A stretch of 64,000 nt of DNA from NCBI GenBank assembly GCA_029783825.1, contig JAREIK010002964.1:869791-933790 (forward strand). The letters are read 5' to 3'. The stretch comes from Sapria himalayana (lineage: Eukaryota > Streptophyta > Magnoliopsida > Malpighiales > Rafflesiaceae). The stretch's first letter is position 1, and each line of letters begins with the position of its first letter. Of this stretch, positions 49,333-60,723 are shown piece after piece. Below the pieces are notes generated by a model. That model worked only from the letters and a program-made list of their open reading frames with translations, had not been told where the DNA came from and made no database searches. The translations under genes were made by a program, and so were the position numbers.

Positions 49333-50844
49333 TAGAGGTGTCAAGTGGGCCATGTATAATCCATGTACCTAGCCCATTGGCATGGTCCATTAGGCCCTCA
49401 AGGAGTAACTCGATGGGTTATGGATAACTAGGAAACTAGCACCTGACCTGCTCACTCTCGGTAACAATATGTTACTAAAAACACATCGCCATGTGGCATG
49501 GTGAGTTTCATTAATGAAACCCGCTATTTACCAATTACCTTGTGCGTATACAATATTAGTAGCATGTTTTGCAAGTTTAGAGACAACCCTATATTTAGTA
49601 TAATGTCTGTTGAAATGGAAATCAAGTACTTAAAGTACTGGTCCATCATTGTATCTCTTTATTGCCTAGCCACCTGCATGAATCTTAAGAATAAAGTGGA
49701 ATGGGTAGAAAAAATTATGACATATATATCCCTATGCATGAACCATGAACACTAACCTGAAGGGTTTATTCATGAAAAATTAACTGAGTTATTTATATAT
49801 TTTGACACTATGGTATTAGTTGTAGCTAGGCTTTGAGTACAAGCATGGATGCCATATTCAAAGATGATAGCTTCTCCATTCGATTAGTGAGAGAAAAATG
49901 ATGGGGTAATCTACTAAATAGGATCGAGATATTTCGGTACTTAGATATCAATTACTACTCAATCCTATCACATAATGATAACAAGATTCTTGATATTTTA
50001 CTATGATGAAAATCTTATGAATCCACCTATCTTGTGCTATCTAAGATTATACGAGATTTATTGATTCTTTGATGTCTATCATAGTATCAGTCTACTTTTT
50101 CTATTAAAGTCAATCTCATTTTGGATAGGAGATCAAGACTATTGTTAGATATTATTGAGGCACTTACATGCTTGAAGGGTTGAGAGGATTCAAAGTTGGG
50201 CATCCAGGATCAGGCTGGAACAATAGCATAGGAGTTACTGACAGATGATGACTCATGAAAATCAGAGGATGTTAGGACCGCCACTAGTGATATCATCAGA
50301 TAATTTCATCATGATGATGATGATGATTTACATACAAATACCAATTGGTATTTGATTGACCTTGATGATTGTTATTTTATTTTTAGATGATAGATTTTTT
50401 TATTTTTTTATGATTGTTATTTTTGTTACTTGTTTTTTTATGATGTTATTACTCATTATGGATCATGGATATTTTTTTTTCATTCCATACAAATATGACA
50501 TGTAACATAAGATTGTATTTTTTCATATATTTTATATTTCAAATTTGTAAATTGCAATTTACATATTACATATGTAAAAAATAAAAATTAAAATCAAAAA
50601 CTAGCATGACCCCGCTCTGGGCATGACCTGGCACACCTAGGATAACCCAACATGACCTGGCCCAATTCTACCCAAACTCATGCTAGTCGAGTCATGCCAT
50701 GCTGGACAAAATACAAGTCTTGTTATGCCGGGCATGGCACGACTACCTTACCAAGCCATGCTCGGCTTGGCATGGCACAATGGCCCAATTGGGCCACCTA
50801 AAAATGGGTCATGCCCACATAGCATGGCCCATTTGACACCTCAA
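49333..50844 (+). mobile_element. hAT element with transposase remnants, 8-bp target duplication ctttttgg
   Basis: It starts tagaggtgtcaagtgggcc and ends gcccatttgacacctcaa, flanked by perfect 8-bp repeats ctttttgg at 49325-49332 and 50845-50852. It is 1512 bp, three times longer than the MITEs with the same ends, and its middle still shows hAT transposase coding traces. It is therefore probably an internally deleted relative of the autonomous parent of the MITE family in this window. The last terminal bases differ slightly from the family (cctcaa for cctcta). Confidence 0.9.
49498..50215 (+). pseudogene. hAT transposase C-terminal relic (includes hATC dimerisation region)
   Basis: Plus strand. 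49498-49755 is open and contains SFINETRYLPITL and EIKYLKYWSIIVSLYCLATCM, a segment typical of plant hAT transposases ahead of the dimerisation region. After stops, 49940-50030 gives broken readings around YLDINYY. From 50085 to 50190 STFSIKVNLILDRRSRLLLD and IIEALTCLKG match the hATC motif order (S..FS.., R..L, EAL.C...). The N-terminal DNA-binding and catalytic portions are absent. It cannot encode an active enzyme. Confidence 0.75.
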
Positions 50845-52179
50845 CTTTTTGGTTGCCTTTATTAAAGCTTTGTGGATGGAGTGGACTTCCTTTTTGAAAG
50901 ATTCCACTACTTTGTCCTCCCAATAAAGGCTCCATATGTGTTCTCCTTTTCTCAACTTCTCTCATATTCTTCCATCATGCCTTTTTTTGCTTTGATGAAG
51001 GAAAACTCTTCTTTTCAAATTTTAGTCAATTCTTTCCCTTCAAGAATTGATTTCTTTATCTCTCTATCTTAAACAATTTCTCATTTAATTCTTGACAATA
51101 TAAGGGGAACATTTTCAGAGACTCAGACACATTTCATCAACTTGATCATCTATAGGGACTCCCTTAATTAGACATATAGTAAGATAGTTCTAACATAGTT
51201 GATCATTAAGACATGATTCATTGGTAATATAAATGAGCACATAAAATATATTCATACTTTATCCATCTCTGTGAGTTCCCCACATATAAAATACATATAT
51301 GCACTCTTTGAAGTTACTTTTCACCCTCCATTCATCCTTTTCATCCATCAAAAAGTTGGTAATTGTTGGAAAATTAGATTGCCTTCAAAGGGATTTGAAA
51401 GTCATGTTATCTTTGGCTGCTTGGAATCCAAGCAACTCATTTATAATCTCCCTATCAAAGCATATCCAAATATTTTTAACATAGCATGTCTTACCTTACT
51501 TATCATCTAAATTGACATAGAATTCTCTCACAATATAAGTGTTCTCCTATTCTTTATGCGAACATTATAACAACCAATCTTTTGTCTTTATTATTTTCTG
51601 AAATAGAGGTATGAATTCATTGAATCCTTTTTTTTCCAATAAAACTCTTCTCGGCAAGTATTGATTCCATCCATCATTGCTCCTATTCTATCACTTTTAT
51701 TTTTCATGTGACTCATTTATACACTCATTTTCTTTGAAGATTTCTTCTGTTTCATATTGAATCAATAAAATTGATGGGCTTGTAGTTTGTTCATTGAAGC
51801 ATCATGAAAGAAAGGAGCTACTATATGAATAAATTTTAGGGTTTGGTATTTATAGTCACATCTAGTCAAGAGAAAGCCATGACTTTCCAAGCTTGTTCCT
51901 CTTTCTTTATTTGAAAAGCGACAATGCTAGGTCAAGAAACTACTAACTACATCAACATCACATCACTTGTCATTGCCGTGGTTTTGTTATTATGTTTTTG
52001 ATAATATTTTTCTTTTTATAATACTAAAGTTTTGGTATTTTGCATGACTATGGCTTTGTTATTGTGAAGCAAGATGCCAAAATTAAATGGTATGATTGAT
52101 AGGAATAACCATACTATTGAGGAGAAAGTTTGGTGAATCCTTCTCATGCATGTCTTTCCAAAGAACCATTGGGACAAGT

Positions 52180-53770
52180 TGTGTAAATGAGTATCAATTT
52201 AATTAACATGTTCCCTACAATAGTCCTAAGTGAATATGTTCCCAATAATTTTTTTTTGGGAAGATATCTCATACGATCAGTTGAGAGTAATTGGCTGTAA
52301 AAATTTCATTCACATTTCAAAAAATTAACAATTAAAATTGGATGATAATGTACTTCCATGCATCTTCCTTGGCAACAACTAAGATGAGTTTGGATACAAA
52401 CTATTGGACTTAACATTTATGAAGCTTGTTCAAAATAGATATGCAATTTTACTTGAGCACCAATTAATAAATGACAACCATTTGAGCAAGGAGGACAATG
52501 AACCCATAGAGGTTTTTATTTGCACATATATGATACCAATTGCTCCCATGATTAGATAGATTGAGAAGAAATAATTTAACAACTAAGTGATGATTTTAAG
52601 TGATAGGATTCACAACATGAATTTGATTCATAGGATATGTTAATTGAGAAGATGAGGGATGATAATCTAGCTAGAACTAGGTAAAACCTAGTTGTTCCAG
52701 ATGAAACATCTTAGCTTGACCTAAGAAAATCATCTATTTCTTGTCATATATTCTCAAGATTCCATTATTATGTATTACTCATTAATGTTGTTGAGACTAA
52801 AATAATTCATGGAGTTATCTCCTTCAAAAATGAAGAGGAATGACTTCAGACAATATAGGTAAAGACTCACTTTATATCAACCAAATATATGATCTAGTAA
52901 TATTATCTAAAGGGAAGCAAAGTCTAAAAAATAAATAGCACTTTAGACTAAAACCTAGCATTTATAATTCCAACTAAGATGTGAGGCTTGATTAGAAGAA
53001 AAGTGTTTTTCAAAAAAAAAGGATCAAACTTGATGAAATATTTTCACTCGTAGTGAAGATATGTTCTATCATGGTAATTCTAATTCTTGTAATTAGCTTG
53101 ATTTATAAATTGATCAACTCGATGTGAAAATAATATTTTTTTTCTTGAGTATCTTTATGAAAACCTCTATATAAATCAGCCTAAAGGACTCATAGTTAAA
53201 GGAAAAGAAGATATCATATGAAATTAGAAAAAGAGCTTGTTGGACTTAAAAAAACTTTTAGGAAATTATCAAAAAAATTATTTGTTCATGTATTATCATG
53301 ACTTTCAGCATACCTCTTATGAGTATTATGTATTCGTTAGTGATTAGTTAAGTGATAGACTTATACTTTTATTGTATCTTGGTAACATATTAATTATTAG
53401 ATGCAATGGAGCAGATATTGATAATCTTAAGCAATAACTGGAAATGTGTTTTCCATGAAAGACTTAAATGTCAGGAATTAGATCTTGACCTAATATGTTT
53501 TAATACCAATATTAGGATACCAAAAACTTTGATACCCAATGTTAGGAAAAACATATTCCAACAAGATTTTATCAATTTGTTAGATATACCTCAACTCACC
53601 ACTGAGTGATCTGGAACATCAATAGTTAGGGAAATCCATGATGTGATTGATATTAAGGTTATATACAAACCAAAGGAGTGATAACAAGTGAACCTACATA
53701 GGGTTTTCACACATAAAAGAAGTGAGTGGAGGATAAAGAGCACATATAGAAATCACTACCAATTATTATG
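52180..53770 (+). pseudogene. Ty1/copia pol relic: integrase end to reverse transcriptase
   Basis: Plus-strand fragments in order. 52265-52460: DISYDQLRVIGCKNFIHI, then QLKLDDN, PCIFLGNN, DEFGYKLLDLTFMKLVQNRYA, the block linking integrase to reverse transcriptase. 53010-53090: KRIKLDEIFSLVVKICSI, the start of the RT domain. 53215-53280: KLEKELVGLKKTFRKLSKK, at the place of the RT Y/GLKQ motif region. Later (53406-53609) an open stretch is of uncertain relation. Many stops and small deletions; inactive. Confidence 0.65.
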
Positions 53771-54181
53771 TTCTAGATTGTTCATTGTCTAAGGTATTCT
53801 TTTATAATAGCCCATTTACTAAACACTTAAATACAAGTGTGAATACAAGTAAATGAAGTGAAGGAAACATATTTTTTCTTGTAGTATCAAATTAGACATG
53901 ACAATATATTTCTATTCGCATGACTACTATAGTCACGACAACATGTTTTATGCCATAAAAATTACTTGTGTCATGGCTGAAAGACAAGGTCATAGCTTTA
54001 ACAAGTAAAATAAAACATTGATGTAGTCGTGATGCTGAAGAACCAATTCTTGACATCAACATGTCTCGATGCCTATTCTTTATGTCATAACTTTCTTTTC
54101 CACAATAGTTTTCTTCAAATATTTTAGTTGATATATGAGCAAATTTGAATATTCTTTCATTTCAAGAATATAATCAATAAT
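53771..54181. other. Non-coding tract with catgac words
   Basis: AT-rich sequence with irregular catgac/gtcacgac/gtcgtgatg words at 53890-54060, similar to the tracts in the LTR-G copies. No coding trace. Its last bases (catgt, from 54182) are the left target duplication of the next solo LTR. Confidence 0.4.
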
Positions 54182-54186
54182 CATGT

Positions 54187-54677
54187 TGCTGTATATATAA
54201 TTTGTTTTTTGATAATCTATTTGTATAACCAAATATTTTTATTTTAATATTTTCATGTAAGTGCGAAAAAGGAAATATTAAGAAGCTAGGGATGCAGCAG
54301 TAGCACAATAATGGAGGTCCCGCTGACTGGAGAAAGTTTTTATTTTAAATGTTTTGTAATTTTTAATTTCGGGCTGTTGTTTTTGGACCTGGGAACTATT
54401 CATCATCTTCTTTCTCTCTCTCTCTCTCTGCGTGATTTACCACAACTGCTCTACACTGCACATACTATAAGACATTTTTATTGGTTTAATCTATAACGCA
54501 TAAGTATTTTCTGGTGGATGTAGCTAGTTGTACTGAGCAACTAGCGAACCACGTTATTTCTGGTGGATGTAGCTAATTGTGGTTTAATCTTTAAGACAAT
54601 ATATTGTTTTTTTTTCTGTCATTCTTGTTGTCTTCTATATCTTAATATCACCACCATGGAAGCACAATTTCCCAACA
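54187..54677. mobile_element. Solo LTR, family S, copy 2, TSD catgt
   Basis: It starts tgctgtatat and ends cccaaca, with perfect 5-bp repeats catgt at 54182-54186 and 54678-54682. At 491 bp it is shorter than copy 1 (557 bp) by internal deletions, with shared segments gcagcagtagcacaataatg, ggaggtcccgctg and gcaactagcgaacca. It is inserted at the end of the RNase H region of the old minus-strand copia element. Confidence 0.9.
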
Positions 54678-54682
54678 CATGT

Positions 54683-56091
54683 CTTACCTATGCACCATCA
54701 AAACATTTCAATAGTCATTGTCTATATCAAGTAGTCCACATAGTTCACCTTTGTATCAACTTTATCCAATTGAAAGATGTTCTTCTCAACTTGTTTTGTG
54801 ATAAAATAGTATTGGATATCAATGTGTTTTATTCATACATGAAATGTCAAATTATTTTCTGAGTTAATAACACTTTGACTATCACATATGAGCCTCAAGT
54901 TCTTCTACTCAAAACCTAGCTGTGTACATAATCATGAAAACCAAATGACTCTCTTGCATGCCTAAGTAAGAACTATGTAATATATCTTAGTTGATGATAG
55001 AGTTGCATTAGATTGTTGTTTACTCAACTAGCTTACCAATCCACCATACAAGTTGAATACTAATCCACTTGTGTATCTTTTTCTATCAGAATCAACATAC
55101 ACAACACCACTTACTTCAATGATATCTCCTTTATTATTTCCACCAAACTGCAAAATAAAATCACAAATCTCATGAAGATACATGAGCACCCTTTTATTAT
55201 ATTCTAGTGCTCCTTTTATGAGTTAGCCATAACTATTGAAAATTCTCATTGTATATGAAATGTTTGGTCTTGTACAGGCTATAGTATATATTAGACTATT
55301 GACTATACTAGCATATGGAACAAGATCCATTTTCCACCTTTCATCCAGTGTAGATGGGAAATGGTCTATAGAAAGATTTAACCCAACAAACATGTCTATA
55401 CTAATTAGTTTGTAGTCAGACATGTTAATCTTTATAAATACTATTTCATTGTACTTCTACTGCCCCAGATGCATCAACATTTTTTTTCAATCTCTTGCAA
55501 TTTGCTTGCCCAAAATATTCTTAGCTTTTCTGAGATCAATCATATCAAATTTTTTTATAATCCATCCCTTCATAGTAAAAATCCTTTTTTTTGGTTTCCA
55601 ATCATAAGCATATCATCCACATATAGGGTAATAATAACAAAATTGGTGTTTGACCTTTTTGTGTACACATAGCGATCCATCTCACTCAAAAATCTAACTA
55701 AAGGTTGTATGCATCAAATTTTTAGTACCACATCCATGGAGATTATTTTAGAGCATATTAGGACATCTCTAGCTTACATACCAAGTTCTCATTCCATTTT
55801 ACTTTGAATCTTTTTGGTTCTTGCATGAAAATCTCTTTCTCTAGGTCACCATGAAGAAATATCTTCTTCATATTTATCTACTCTACCTCTAAATCATAAT
55901 AAGTTGGTATATCTAGAACCATCTAAAAAGTATTCATCTTGGCTATTGGAGAGAAGACTTCATCATAGTCTACCTCTTCAATCTAAGAGCAAACCTTGGC
56001 CACTAATAGTTCCTTGATCTTCTCAAGATTTCCACCAATATTAATTTTCCACTTGAACACCCACTTGTACCCTATTGAAATTTTCCATTGG
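54683..56091 (-). pseudogene. Old copia element: RT and RNase H relic, downstream half
   Basis: Minus strand, right to left. 56091-56040 reads YKWVFKWK, then IKELLVAKVCS, VDYDEVFSPIAKM, and near 55880 KIFLHGDLEKEIFMQEPKRFK of reverse transcriptase. About 55620-55590 holds the LYVDD-type catalytic motif in a shifted frame. 55423-55223 is an open stretch with VPYASIVNSLIYTIACTRPNISY. 55110-54690 gives the RNase H region with GLVF, KHIDIQYYFITKQVE and VDTKVNYVDYL. Stops are frequent. The young copia at 56097 splits this relic from its upstream part at 60724; the 5-bp duplication attac marks the junction. Confidence 0.75.
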
Positions 56092-56096
56092 ATTAC
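56092..56096. repeat. Left target-site duplication attac of the young copia
   Basis: attac at 56092-56096 matches attac at 60719-60723 exactly. It lies directly against the TG of the left LTR. Confidence 0.95.
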
Positions 56097-56331
56097 TGTT
56101 ATAAAATAAAACTAAACCCGCAATATCTTGAAAGATAGAAAATTCAAAAGTAAAGCAATAAATTACATCAGGAAATAAAATACATTCAAAAGAAAATGAG
56201 AAATTGGAATACATGGGAATGATTTTCAAAGAAATAGAAAAGCCCTTTATATAGGAAAAAGTTTGGAAATCTCCAAACAATTTTCCAATGTGGGCAAGGT
56301 GATTTTCACCTACCCCTATATTAAAATAACA
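56097..56331 (-). repeat. 3' LTR of the young copia
   Basis: 235 bp, identical to 60484-60718 except for one base (t at 56318 in place of c). On the plus strand it begins tgttataaaataaaac and ends attaaaataaca. Confidence 0.97.
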
Positions 56332-56345
56332 TTCTCCCACTTGAA
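56332..56345 (-). other. Polypurine tract of the young copia
   Basis: On the minus strand aagtgggagaa abuts the TG of the 3' LTR. Reverse transcriptase uses such a tract to prime plus-strand DNA synthesis. Confidence 0.8.
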
Positions 56346-56347
56346 AA

Positions 56348-58560
56348 TCACTTTCTTTGCTTGTCAATACTTGCTTCCAATCTTGTAAAGCCACATGAAG
56401 TTCTACACCATTCAAACTTATCATTGCGGATCGGTTTGGTTAAAACATCTGCTATGTTTTCTTCGGTATCAATCTTTTGCAAATTAACACTTCCTTCTTC
56501 TACTTTCTCTCGTACAAAATGATATTGTACCATGATGTATTTTTTCTTTGAGTGAAATACTAGATTTCTTGCTAAATGTAAAGCACTTTGACTATCACAA
56601 AATAAAGTAACCTTATCTTGTTTATATCCAAGCTCTTCCAATAGTATTTGTAACCAGATTGCTTCTTTACTGGCTTGTGTAGCTGCAACATATTCTGCTT
56701 CTATCGTAGAAGTAGATACAATAGGCTGTAATTTTGAAACCCAACTTACAGCTCCTCCAACAAGAGAAAAAACATAACCTATTGTAGACTTGCTATTATC
56801 AACATTTCCAGCATAGTATGCATCAACATAACCTCTGACAATAAGATCTGAACTTCCATAGCATATTGTAGTATTTAAGGTTCCTTTCAGATATCTGAAA
56901 ATCCTCTTCACAGTAATCTAATGTTCTAAGCCCGAATTTGCCATGAATCGACTAACCACTCCCACTGCTTGTGCAATATCTGGTCTTGTACAAATCATTA
57001 CAAACATTAAACTTCCCACTGCTAATGCATACGGTACTCGAGACATCTTCATCCTCTCTTCTTCTGAGCTAGGACACATACTTGAGGATAATTTGAAATT
57101 AACAGGAAGAGTGGTAGAAATTAGCTTACTATCTTGCATGTTGAAACGACGCAAGATTTTGTTAAAATAATTTTGTTGAGAAAGCCAAATCTTCTTATTA
57201 TTTCTATCTCAGTAAATCTGCACCCCTAGAATCTTGTTTGTTAGTCCAAAGTACTTCATATCAAATTCCCTAGCTAACTGAGCCTTCAATTCTTGGATTT
57301 GACATTTGTTTGGGCCTGCTACCAACATGTCATCCACATATAATAGTAAAATAATAAAATCATTTTCTTCAAACCTTTTGTAGTATGTACAATGGTCTGA
57401 ACTGAGTCTATTATATCCAAGGCTCATGATGAAGGAATCAAATCTCTTATACCAACACCTCGGTGCTTGTTTCAAACCGTATAGAGATTTGTTCAACTTA
57501 CAAACCAAGTTCTCCTTACCAATTTCAACAAATCCTTCTGGCTGGAACATATAAATTTCTTCTTCAATTTCTCCATGAAGAAAAGCAGTTATAACATCTA
57601 ACTACTCCAAATGCAAATCAAGTGTAGCACATAGAGTCATTACTACTCTAATTGTAAGACGAACCACCGGAGAAAAAATTTCATTGAAGTCATACCTTCT
57701 TTCTAAGCATATCCCTTTATCACCAATCTTACACGATACCGTTCTACTTGTTCATTGCTATCCCGCTTTATCTTGTAAACCCATTTGTTGCCAATAGCTT
57801 TTCTTTCGATTAGTAACGGTACTAGCTTCCAAGTCTTGTTCTTGTGTAGAGCTTCAATTTCTTCCACAATTATTGTCATCCACAGAGATGCATCTGAATT
57901 ATTTGAAGCTTCTTGAAATGTTGAAGGTTCTCCATCTTCTGTTAGGAGACAATATGCAATGTTGCTCTCCGTAACATACTCCGAGTGCCAAGCTGGCGGT
58001 CTTTTATTACGAATTGGCCGACTAACTCCTTGATCCTCAGACACGACTTGTTCTTCTGCTTCATGCTCTAATTCTTTCTCCATTGACTTTGGAACATCTT
58101 GTATCTGATCATTTTCTACATGAACAGTGGTAGTTTCTGAAACTTCTTTTAATGTGCTATAATCTTCAATTCTTTCTTTAAAAATTACATCTCTGCTGAT
58201 AATTACCTTGTGGTCAGTGGGTTCCCACAGGCGATACCCCTTTACTCCTTCAGCATACCCTAAGAATATGCATTTTCTAGATTTTGGATCCAGCTTTGCT
58301 CTTTCTTGGGTGTTGTACATCACATATGTAGGACATCCAAAATAGTGTAAAGTAGAGTAGTCTGCTGGCTTACCCATCCACATCTCCATCGGTGTCTTTA
58401 AATCAATCGATGTTGATGGCGATCGATTTATCACATAGCATGCAGTTTTTGCTGCTTCCGCCCAAAAGGACTTGGGTAGTCTTCCAGTTGTTAACATTGC
58501 TCTCATTCTTTCTACAAGAGTTCTGTTCAACCGTTCTGCTACTCTATTTTGTTGTGGCAT
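56348..58560 (-). pseudogene. Young copia pol, part 2: integrase core end, reverse transcriptase, RNase H
   Basis: Minus strand. 58560-57703 carries the integrase glutamate segment (VAERLNRTLVERMRAM), the GYAEGVKGYRLW block and the linker up to KWVYKIKRD and VIKGYA. A TAG follows at 57703 and a one-base deletion near 57690 shifts the frame. 57600-57209 contains FLHGEIEEEIYM, LYGLKQAPRCWYKRFD and the catalytic LLLYVDDMLVAG. 57154-56918 has VPYALAVGSLMFVMICTRPD. 56911-56348 is RNase H with the EAEYVAATQASKEA and CDSQSALHLARN motifs. Stops at 57703, 57602, 57209 and 56918 disable it. All catalytic motifs themselves are recognisable. Confidence 0.93.
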
Positions 58561-58575
58561 GTATGTGACTGTGAA

Positions 58576-59628
58576 CTATCGTTTGATACCTTCTTGTTTA
58601 CAAAAAACAAGAAATTCACCAACTGTATACTCACTTCCATTATCTGTCCGCAAACACTTAATTCTTTTCCCAGATTCAAGTTCCACCCATGCTTTGAATT
58701 CTTTAAAAGTTAAAAATACATCTGACTTTTTCTTGATTGGATATACCCAACATCTCCTTGAATAATCATCAATGAAGGATACAAAATACTTTGCTCCTCC
58801 ATAAGATATTTCAGGTGATTCCCATACATCAGAATATATCAAGTCTAGCACTTTTTTACTTATTACATTTGATCTTTTAAATACCAATCTATTCTGCTTA
58901 CTAGTAACACAATGCTCACAAAAAGATAAATTTACTGTTTTGAGCCCCGGAAGTAACTTTTTATTAGAGAGAATCTTCAAACCTTGTTCTGACATGTGAC
59001 ATAGTTTAAGATGTCATATCATTGTTGATTTTTCTTCCTTAGTAATTGATGCAACACATGCATCTGCTTCCTGTACTGTTTCTCCTTTAAACATGAATAA
59101 ATTTGTCGTGATCTTATCTCCCTTCATTACCACGAGTGAACCTCTCACAATTTTTATCATCACATTTTCAATATGAGTTTTGCATCCAAGACTATCTATT
59201 TGTCCCAAAGACAATAGATTTTTCTTCTAGTCAATCACATGTCATACATCTTGAATGGTACGAATCATATCATCAAACATTTTAATTTTGATAGTACCCA
59301 TACCAATAATTTTCAAAGTATGATCATCACCCATGTGCACTGACCCACCTGAGATTGGTTCATATTTTTGAAACTAATCTCTCCGAGAAGTCATATGCCA
59401 CGATGCTCCCGAGTCTAGCAACCATACATCACTAAACTATTTTTTACTTTCAACTATTGTTGTTACCTCACTATACAAAATACTATCTTCATCATTGATG
59501 CTTTCAACATTCCCTTGTGTCTTAGATAACTTATCATCTATATTTCTTTTCTTAAACCAATAATCTCTTTTTAAGTGTCCTTTCTTACCACAGTTATAAC
59601 ATTTAATATTTTTCTTACTTCAAGATTT
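58576..59628 (-). pseudogene. Young copia pol, part 1: zinc knuckle, protease, integrase N-terminus and core
   Basis: Same frame as gag. Around 59595-59560 a CCHC zinc knuckle reads CYNCGKKGHLKRD. Near 59420 is the aspartic protease motif WLLDSGASWHM. 59214-59014 precedes the integrase. 58995-58576 holds the integrase zinc-binding pattern (H..H...C..C ending FCEHCVTSKQNRL), SDVWESPEISYGG, FIDDYSRRCWVY and LRTDNGSEY with two of the three catalytic acidic residues. In-frame stops occur at 59620, 59437, 59374, 59242, 59227, 59014 and 58576. Most of these look like single C-to-T or G-to-A changes in the sense strand. Confidence 0.92.
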
Positions 59629-60282
59629 TTATCTACCATAATTCTGACTCCCACTGGGGCCACGCTCCGTTGATCTCCCTCGTATCATCGTCAAAGCATC
59701 TATTTGTTGTGCATTTACATATCTATCCTCTTTGTTTTTACGTCTATTTTCTTCTTCTAAGATGGCAGAGGCAATATTATTAAAAATTAAACTATCAATC
59801 AATGCACCATTCGTTAGATTGATGATAAGTTGATCATACGAATCAGGTAAACTCTGAAGTAAAATCTCAGCACGTTCAACTTCTTCTATCTTATGACCCA
59901 ACGTAGTAAGTTGCAAAAATAAAGTTTTCAGAGTGTTGATATGATCAGTTACCATAACAGATTCCATCATTCGTAAAGTGTACAGTCTTCTTTTTAAGAA
60001 GATCTTGTTGTGAAGTGACTTTGCCTCGTACAACCTTGTGAGAGTATCCCAAATTTCTTTTGTTGTATTCTTTTCTGCCACACTCGATAATACTCCATCA
60101 GCAAGTGCCAAATGTACTACTGCATTACTATCCATCTCATTTCACTTGTCGTCAGGAATTTCAGTGAGCCTTTTTCCAATTACATCTAAGCAATTATCCT
60201 TTTTTAAAATTGTCTTAATTTTAATTTTCCACAATGAAAAATTACTTCCATTGAATTTTTCTATTTCAAAATTTGCTGTCAT
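59629..60282 (-). pseudogene. Young copia gag (UBN2-like) with a premature TGA
   Basis: The ATG at 60282 opens MTANFEIEKFNGSNFSLWK, the usual start of copia gag. A TGA at 60142-60144 interrupts it after codon 46. The frame then continues open from 60135 through EIWDTLTRLYEAKSLHNKIFL and LQSLPDSYDQLIINL to a TAA at 59629, just before the zinc knuckle. Gag builds the particle in which reverse transcription takes place. The ATG was chosen because it begins the conserved FNGSNF context and lies about 200 bp from the primer-binding site. Confidence 0.9.
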
Positions 60283-60470
60283 GTTTCACTTTTACAGTGA
60301 ACAGTAACCGAGAATAATAATAACAATTTGTGTTATTACACTAAAAAAGTTCCCAGATAAGTGGAGGGGCGCAATTACCCTCTTAAAAACCACAAACCTT
60401 GAGGCTCTTATCGCCCTTTTGACAGAACTTTTCTAAAATGCACTAACGACAAAAGTTACTAACTAACCTT

Positions 60471-60482
60471 CCTCAGATACCA
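60471..60482 (-). other. Primer-binding site of the young copia (initiator Met tRNA type)
   Basis: On the minus strand tggtatctgagg begins one base after the 5' LTR. It corresponds to the copia site complementary to the 3' end of initiator methionine tRNA (commonly tggtatcagagc), with differences in two or three positions. Confidence 0.85.
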
Positions 60483-60483
60483 C

Positions 60484-60718
60484 TGTTATAAAATAAAACT
60501 AAACCCGCAATATCTTGAAAGATAGAAAATTCAAAAGTAAAGCAATAAATTACATCAGGAAATAAAATACATTCAAAAGAAAATGAGAAATTGGAATACA
60601 TGGGAATGATTTTCAAAGAAATAGAAAAGCCCTTTATATAGGAAAAAGTTTGGAAATCTCCAAACAATTTTCCAATGTGGGCAAGGTGATTTTCACCTAC
60701 CCCCATATTAAAATAACA
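60484..60718 (-). repeat. 5' LTR of the young copia
   Basis: 235 bp with TG...CA ends. It carries the promoter of the element in the minus direction. See the TATA entry for the likely core promoter. Confidence 0.97.
60631..60642 (-). promoter_or_regulatory. TATA box in the copia 5' LTR
   Basis: On the minus strand cctatataaagg lies about 76 bp into the LTR. It is a strong TATA-type match in the position expected for the U3 promoter and is preserved in both LTRs. Confidence 0.65.
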
Positions 60719-60723
60719 ATTAC
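60719..60723. repeat. Right target-site duplication attac of the young copia
   Basis: Exact copy of 56092-56096, immediately after the CA end of the LTR. Confidence 0.95.

Larger units (their letters stand above)
48691..52150 (-). other. Gypsy 3'-type internal region, split by a hAT element
   Basis: The parts 48691-49324 and 50853-~51200 resemble 15846-16800 and 22668-23700 beside the other LTR-G copies, so they are the same internal region of the family. From 51200 to 52150 the sequence is AT-rich with a gccatgacttt tract near 51880 and no recognised domain. The broken coiled-coil-like reading is on the minus strand. The hAT element at 49333-50844 interrupts it. Confidence 0.45.
56097..60718 (-). 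mobile_element. Young, structurally complete Tork/Tnt1-like copia retrotransposon
   Basis: A 4622-bp element transcribed from the minus strand. Its 235-bp LTRs lie at 60484-60718 (5') and 56097-56331 (3') and differ at a single base, with TG...CA ends and a perfect attac target duplication. A primer-binding site follows the 5' LTR and a purine tract precedes the 3' LTR. The interior encodes gag, protease, integrase, reverse transcriptase and RNase H in copia order in one reading frame, but with 13 in-frame stops and one frameshift. It is inserted within an older copia relic in the same orientation. Confidence 0.97.

Noticed and set aside
53406..53609. 67-codon open frame after the copia RT relic as a separate gene
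   Set aside because: It lies where the RT end of the decayed copia should be and has no recognised domain; too short to support as a gene.
56041..56424. 127-codon minus-strand frame overlapping the copia 3' LTR
   Set aside because: It runs through the end of the copia interior, the LTR and the flank, in a frame different from pol. The same LTR frame recurs at 60473-60706. It is a shadow of the LTR.
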